A stretch of 64,000 nucleotides of DNA from Typhlomys cinereus (Eukaryota; Chordata; Mammalia; Rodentia; Platacanthomyidae), in the NCBI GenBank assembly GCA_023101885.1, contig JALPQD010000054.1:2034893-2098892 (forward strand). The letters run 5' to 3'. Position 1 is the stretch's first letter; every line of letters starts with the position of its first letter. The position numbers and the translations under genes were made by a program. Under the pieces are notes generated by a model. It made no database searches. It worked only from the letters and a program-made list of their open reading frames with translations, and was not told where the DNA came from. Positions 59,021-64,000 of this stretch are shown here, one piece after another.

Positions 59021-59033
59021 GAATAGTGTTTTT

Positions 59034-59336
59034 TTTTTTTATTTTTATTATTTATCCAATTGTGCGTGTATGCATGTGTGCGCCTGTGTGTATGTATGTG
59101 TGTGTATGTATGTATGTGTGTGTAGAACCACGGATGAATTTAGGAACCACCATGGACCGCCTCCACCTCCTCCTTGTTTACTCTGCCCCGGGATTCACAG
59201 GCTCCGCCCTACCAGGACCAGAAACGCAGGCCGCCCCCGCTTCTGCCCGGCGTCTATACATGGGGTCTAGGATCCGAACTCAGGACCCTCCACCTGCAAG
59301 GCAGAGGCTTAACTCCTGAGCCACCTCTCTAGCTCC
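59034..59336 (-). mobile_element. Dip-like SINE, subtype I, minus strand
   Basis: The plus strand reads CAATTGTGCGTG, a TG-rich run, AGAACCACGGATGAATTTAGG, then CTCCTCCTTGTTTACTCTGC (the subtype I insert), ending in CACCTCTCTAGCTCC. The tRNA-like part is intact in outline. A weak duplication (GAATAGTGTTTTT, GAAGGTGTTTTT) may flank it. Confidence 0.82.
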
Positions 59337-59863
59337 AGAAGGTGTTTTTAGAAGGTAGAGACCATTGTATGAGGACTTAGACTTTCGTCCTTTGTAAGAC
59401 TCCTCACAGCATCCTCTTATCTCAGTCCTAAGGAAAGAGGGGAGTGTGATTTAAAACAGACTTTTATTTATATTTCACCATATATCATCTCCAGCAAAAA
59501 ATGTTATGCATTTTTGCTAGATTCATATGGGTTTCTCAGATGTATCTTTTCAATTACTTTCAGAGTAGATAAGTCATTTGGTTGAAGTTTAAGCTGTGCT
59601 CAAGAAAGAATTTCTTAGGAAAATGTTAAGTTCTGATTCTGTAACCACTAAAGAGTTTCAACATGTGTATTTTATTAAAATCTATTTTATTTGATTCAAC
59701 AACAATCCAAATGGAAAAATTAAAGTATCTTTTATACAAAGTATCACCCCTGTATGCTATAATTATATGAGCCAATAAAATCAAAGGTATTGAACAATTT
59801 ATGTTATGTCACCCAATTTTGAATTATGTTTTATTCAATATATAGTTTCTGATTATATCTGTG
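59337..59863. other. AT-rich non-genic DNA
   Basis: Nothing recognised between the SINE and the tandem duplication. Confidence 0.45.
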
Positions 59864-60095
59864 GTGCTTAACATGATCATGTGGCATCTTTTCAAAATAA
59901 AAATTAAATGTTTTCATTGGTCACACAAGTTTTTAAAATTTAAATTCAAATTCATGATAGAAAACAATTATCTTGGATTGGTGCTTAACATGATCATGTG
60001 GCATCTTTTCAAAATAAAAATTAAATGTTTTCATTGGTCACACAAGTTTTTAAAATTTAAATTCAAATCATGATAGAAAACAATTATCTTGGATT
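59864..60095. repeat. Tandem duplication, 117-bp unit
   Basis: Unit 1 is 59864-59980 and unit 2 is 59981-60095. Both start GTGCTTAACATGATCATGTG and end in TTATCTTGGATT. By eye the only internal difference is one missing T in unit 2 (AAATTCATG against AAATCATG). Because 117 is divisible by three, a 70-codon frame repeats itself across the junction, but nothing suggests that it is translated. Confidence 0.95.
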
Positions 60096-62689
60096 CTATA
60101 CACATATAATCATGTGGTACAAATTTACATTAAAACATTGATCTACAAAAATTAATAAAGAACTTAAAATCTACTCTTTAACTAGAAACATTTATGGGTA
60201 ATATGATTTTTTAAAGGTACCCTTAGTTTTTTACACATTTGCCAGTGTTTTTGCCAGAATATCATGGTTTAATTTATTGTTTTAAATGGACTAAGTCATA
60301 ATAAGGAAGGTAAATGTTGTGTATTTACAATATCACAGGCCACTGACTGATAGGCTTAAGGTGCTTGATTCTCTTCGCCTTCAGATGAAAATTTCAATAG
60401 AGAACTTATGATTTATTTGAAACCTATTTTTTTTTTTTTTTGCAAAATAGAAGAGAAGGATTACAACTTGTAACGTGAGAGCAGGGCCAGTCAAGAAAAA
60501 CTTGAACCCAGACAGATGCAGAATTTCCATTATGGCCTCTGAAAAAAATTTTCCACTGTGTTCTAATACTTTCTTATTCTAATCACCAATACTGAGTTAG
60601 TCCTTTCTATATTTAGGACTCTGGATTTACAGAATGAAAGTGCTTCCATCTGGTAGATTATTTTTTACAACAATTGCTGCTGAAAATTATAAGATACATA
60701 CAATATAAGAAGAAAATACTTGATATGTAGAAATAAAGATTTGCCTTGGTAAATAAACTTTCCTCAATAAAAATGTAGTGGAATTTAAATATGTGACATA
60801 TTCATGAATATCTCCCTTATAAAAATTTTTATCCTTAAAAAAAGCATGCTTCAAATAGTTCAGAAAAGACTATGTAAAGCTTAGGTGGTAAATAAGAAAA
60901 TGTGATGCTGTTTTGCTCAATGGATATTTGTTCATTGTGTAACACTTGTCAGGCATTATGTCAGGTTGTGGCGATACATAGAAATCTAAAATGGCTAGGA
61001 TACAACTTTGGGTAGTGCTAATGAAGAGTGAAATGGAAACAAAATCATCTGAATATATAAAAAGGATTCAACTCCATCTTCTTTTCATTATGTGTAGAGT
61101 AACCAATAATGGTTTGTTTATAAGGAGCTTTCAGCTTTTAGGGGGGCTATGTTCCATGGTAGAGTACACAATATGAGCCTTTTTTTGAAAGCAAATATTC
61201 ATCAGAGGAACAAACTGTTTTCACAATATGATATGAATGTCTGTCATTCTGTAGGATGTGTCTTTCATTCATACATACCAGGAAATAAATATTTGCAAAC
61301 TGTGAAAATAAGGAAATTTTAGTTACTTCTGGTAAAATGGATTAAAAACATTTACTGTCATGATTGAAAACCTAAGAATGATCCCAGAAGCTAAAGTGGA
61401 AAGAGAAAAATTACTCCTAAGTGATTTTTGACCTGTATAAAAATGTTGTTAATAAAAGAATTTGCAGTTCATTGACTACAGTAAGCTTACCCTTTCAGTG
61501 ATGCCCAAGGAACTCTACTTAGAAAGGCACAGCAAGAATACAGGAGAATATACAATGCTGCATCATTTACATGACATTTGCGATTAAGATGTTGTTATTT
61601 CATAACAAAACAACCTATTGACATATCCATACAAAATTCTTTATGCAAATTGTTGGTTAATCAGTTAAATTTCAGCAAAACTGTTATAAACATTAAATAG
61701 TCATATTGTTGTATTAATAATCTTATCTCAAGAAAAAATTTCCAGCTGATAATGAATAGCTTGTTATCAAGATACATTTCCATGATAAGTATCTTCCCTG
61801 AGGACAATAGGTAGACATCTATTATCATGTTTTACCACCAAGAATGTTTGACACTTTTCCTGCATGCTGTGGAAGTACAGTGAAAGTTAATTCTCACTAG
61901 TGTGATTCATGCTATTCTAAAAATAAAAGAATTATTAATCTATTAATCAAGTGTTCCTATTGCAACAATCCCCTAGTATTCTCTAAATTATGAATAACTC
62001 AAGGTTATAAGTTTTCAATGAACTACCCTGCATAGATAGGTGAAATTTGAAAACACCTTGCTTGTTTCTCTATGTCTTTTCTCCCCTCCTTTTATAAAGA
62101 AGGAGAAAAAGATCTTCACTGATGCCCGAGACAATTATTTTCCTCATCAGATATTAACTGAGAATCATTCACGTTTTCCCATATACATATACCAGTGCTA
62201 TCAGGCAATTTTGCCATGATTATAGACCTCACGACTTCCTATAAAACTGGTTTTCTCTCCCAAAGGAAAAAAATACAAAATAATTCATTGCAGAAATTTC
62301 TTCATCGTGTATCCCAATTAGTACGCTTCTGAAAATATCACCTCCCTTAACAGGAAATAATGTAATATCAACTAGAATGAATTAAGTATCTAACTATTGG
62401 GCCTGACAATGAGATAATACAGTAATGTCTGTTAGGTGACTCTTCATGGGGAATCATCAGTACATTTTTATTTAGCATGGACACAGGACACAGATGACAG
62501 ATAAAAGATAAGATAGTAACCAAGTCAGCTTTAGTGAGTCAATAAATTCATTGGAATTAATTGTAAATGCTTGTGTTTTAGGTTATTTACAGGAGTAGAG
62601 GTGACTCAGAGGCAGCTGCACAACCCATAAACTCTTCCCAGCACTATAACATGGATGATGACTAAGGGAATGTGCATTACTGGAATTCT
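60096..62689. other. AT-rich non-genic DNA
   Basis: About 2.6 kb with no recognised repeat and no frame above about 61 codons. Confidence 0.45.
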
Positions 62690-63750
62690 CTGCAAATTTT
62701 ATTTCTTCCTTCTCCATTCTTTTACTTTTTAAATGTTGCGTACATGAACATAATGAATTCATAGTATTTACAGTTTTCACCTCTCAGTCACAAGTCCCAT
62801 GTCTCCTTCTTTTCCCCTTATAATCTGTCATCTCCCTGCGAGGCTTCCCACTATTTTCAAATCTTTTCACTTACACGGCCCACTGTGTTTCATCTAGCTT
62901 GTCTTTGATGACTTATTTCTGATGTGTCAGCAACTATCATATATTGGTGGGTATACCTTTGATGAAAGCATCTTCATTTTCATCCCCATCAACATAAGTT
63001 CTCATCAATCTCTCAGGAAGGTATCGATCTTCTTAATATCCTGCTTTCATGGTGACATGTTGAGACAGATCCCATGCAATTTCTACGTAAGTATCCATCT
63101 GCCATGAAATCTTATATATCACAACTCTTTCATGTCCAAGAGATAATGTCTGACCCACCACTGTCTTACTTCTCTACAATCACTTATAATTTACTGCTCT
63201 CTTCCCTGATGCTCCCTGAGACTTGGGGTAGGGGTGAGTGAGGCATATTATATCCTGCTTAGGGACAAGACAGCCGTTTATCTCATGCATTATATCAAGC
63301 TGTGTTTTTCAGCAATAAACTCTTTCTGCTATAGAAGAAGGCTTCTAGGATAAGTGCTGATTGCCTTTCCAATCTTTGGTGTAGTGACAGGTATTTACAA
63401 ACTAGTTTGTGGTGCGGTCTTCCTTACTAAAGATTCATAGTATTTGCTCGTCCTGGGGCCTATGCCTTTCCATTTTATACATTCTTGTTCTAGTTTAGAG
63501 TAACATGAACATGTTCCATTCTGAAAAGCAAAACTTAAACCCCATTAGAAATCTGTTAATTGTCTCCTTGATATTCTTACCACTATTACACTGATAGTCA
63601 CCTGTTGCCATTCTGATTATTATTGCAACTTGCAGACTTCACATATTGATCCTACTGTTGGTGGTTTTCTCCCCTGGCATCTTCCACAGTAATCTCTGGT
63701 ACCATATGACCTATCTAGCAAAGGAGGAAGCTTCCTGACCAGTTCTTTTT
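62690..63750. mobile_element. Probable old rodent L1-type 3' repeat (Lx-like)
   Basis: Sequence order (CAAGTCCCATGTC near 62790, TGTTTTTCAGCAATAAACTC near 63305, AGAAGAAGGCTTCTAGGA, then CACTATTACACTGATAGTC near 63580, and GGAAGCTTCCTGACCAG at the right) recalls the non-coding 3' part of old murine L1 (Lx) elements. This is from memory. Orientation is not assigned. Confidence 0.35.
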
Positions 63751-63764
63751 TTTCTTTTAGGGGA

Positions 63765-64000
63765 GCAAGAGGTTTTTTTTTTTATAATTCATTTATTTAT
63801 GCTCATATAAACTTAATAGGTATATCAATCCCCTCCTCCCTCCATCTTTCCCTGGACCCCCTTGCTCCCTCCACCCTTTTCCCCTTCCTTTCCCCCCTCC
63901 CTCCTTATCTCCCAGTGCCCCCCCATCCCTGGAGCATCCTTTAATGTATATGTCAAACTTTTCCTCTGGGTCCTCCTCTCTGATGAGGTGTAAGGACTCA
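63765..64000 (-). mobile_element. L1 3' end, copy G, minus strand, running off the window
   Basis: Poly(T) (63773-63784), then TATGCTCATATAAACTTAATAG and the C/T-rich tract and 3' UTR words found in the other copies. Only the 3' UTR is inside the window. Confidence 0.85.

Noticed and set aside
1..64000. B1 (7SL-derived) SINEs
   Set aside because: I looked for the B1 words (for example CCTTTAATCCCAGCACT) and saw no clear copy. Only the B1-like tails of B4-type elements are present. Decayed copies may have been missed by eye.

Overview
The window is mammalian nuclear DNA, almost certainly from a rodent. It is AT-rich, has no compact gene array, and is packed with L1 retrotransposons, tRNA-derived SINEs of the B2 superfamily, B4/ID-type SINEs, MaLR-type LTRs and simple repeats. 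The youngest SINE (head GGCTGGAGAGGTGGCTCAG, CA-rich tail) resembles the 'Dip' elements described from jerboas and their relatives. A dipodoid rodent is therefore my best guess, as an inference only. I recognise no cellular protein-coding gene, tRNA, rRNA or ncRNA gene. The longer open frames are L1 ORF1/ORF2 remnants, antisense shadows of the L1 3' UTR, or simple-repeat frames.

Layout. 1-474 is the end of a minus-strand MaLR-type LTR element. It abuts, and probably interrupts, the 3' UTR of a minus-strand L1 (A, 475-6650), which itself sits inside the ORF2 of an older minus-strand L1 (B, 6651-~8995). A complete minus-strand L1 with target-site duplications (TSDs) follows (C, 9399-15963). 16-26.6 kb is non-genic DNA with ID and B4 SINEs, a short L1 3' end (H, 17486-18147), an old two-LTR MaLR element (20722-23220) and a SINE with an AC tail. 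26698-33018 is the only plus-strand L1 (D), with recognisable ORF1 and ORF2. 33-47 kb is mostly non-genic DNA with SINEs at 37.5, 38.1, 42.6, 43.7, 44.2 and 46.5 kb. 46978-53110 is another minus-strand L1 (E). 54263-55394 is a short 5'-inverted L1 (F), followed by an LTR-like stretch and two Dip-like SINEs (56.0 and 59.0 kb). A 117-bp tandem duplication lies at 59.9 kb. 62.7-63.75 kb resembles an old rodent L1-type 3' repeat, cut by a further minus-strand L1 3' end (G) that runs out of the window.

How the parts work together. The L1 copies are the source of the retrotransposition machinery (ORF1 RNA chaperone, ORF2 endonuclease/reverse transcriptase) that also mobilises the SINEs. The TSDs on the SINEs and the TT/AAAA-type cleavage context of two insertions show this. 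Every L1 copy here is broken by frameshifts, stops or deletions, so none should be autonomous. The most informative signals are L1 mechanics: a twin-priming inversion, two candidate 3' transductions, an ORF2 patch copied into a 3' UTR, and L1 bodies sharing one coding region but carrying different 5' ends. I found no convincing undescribed biological system.
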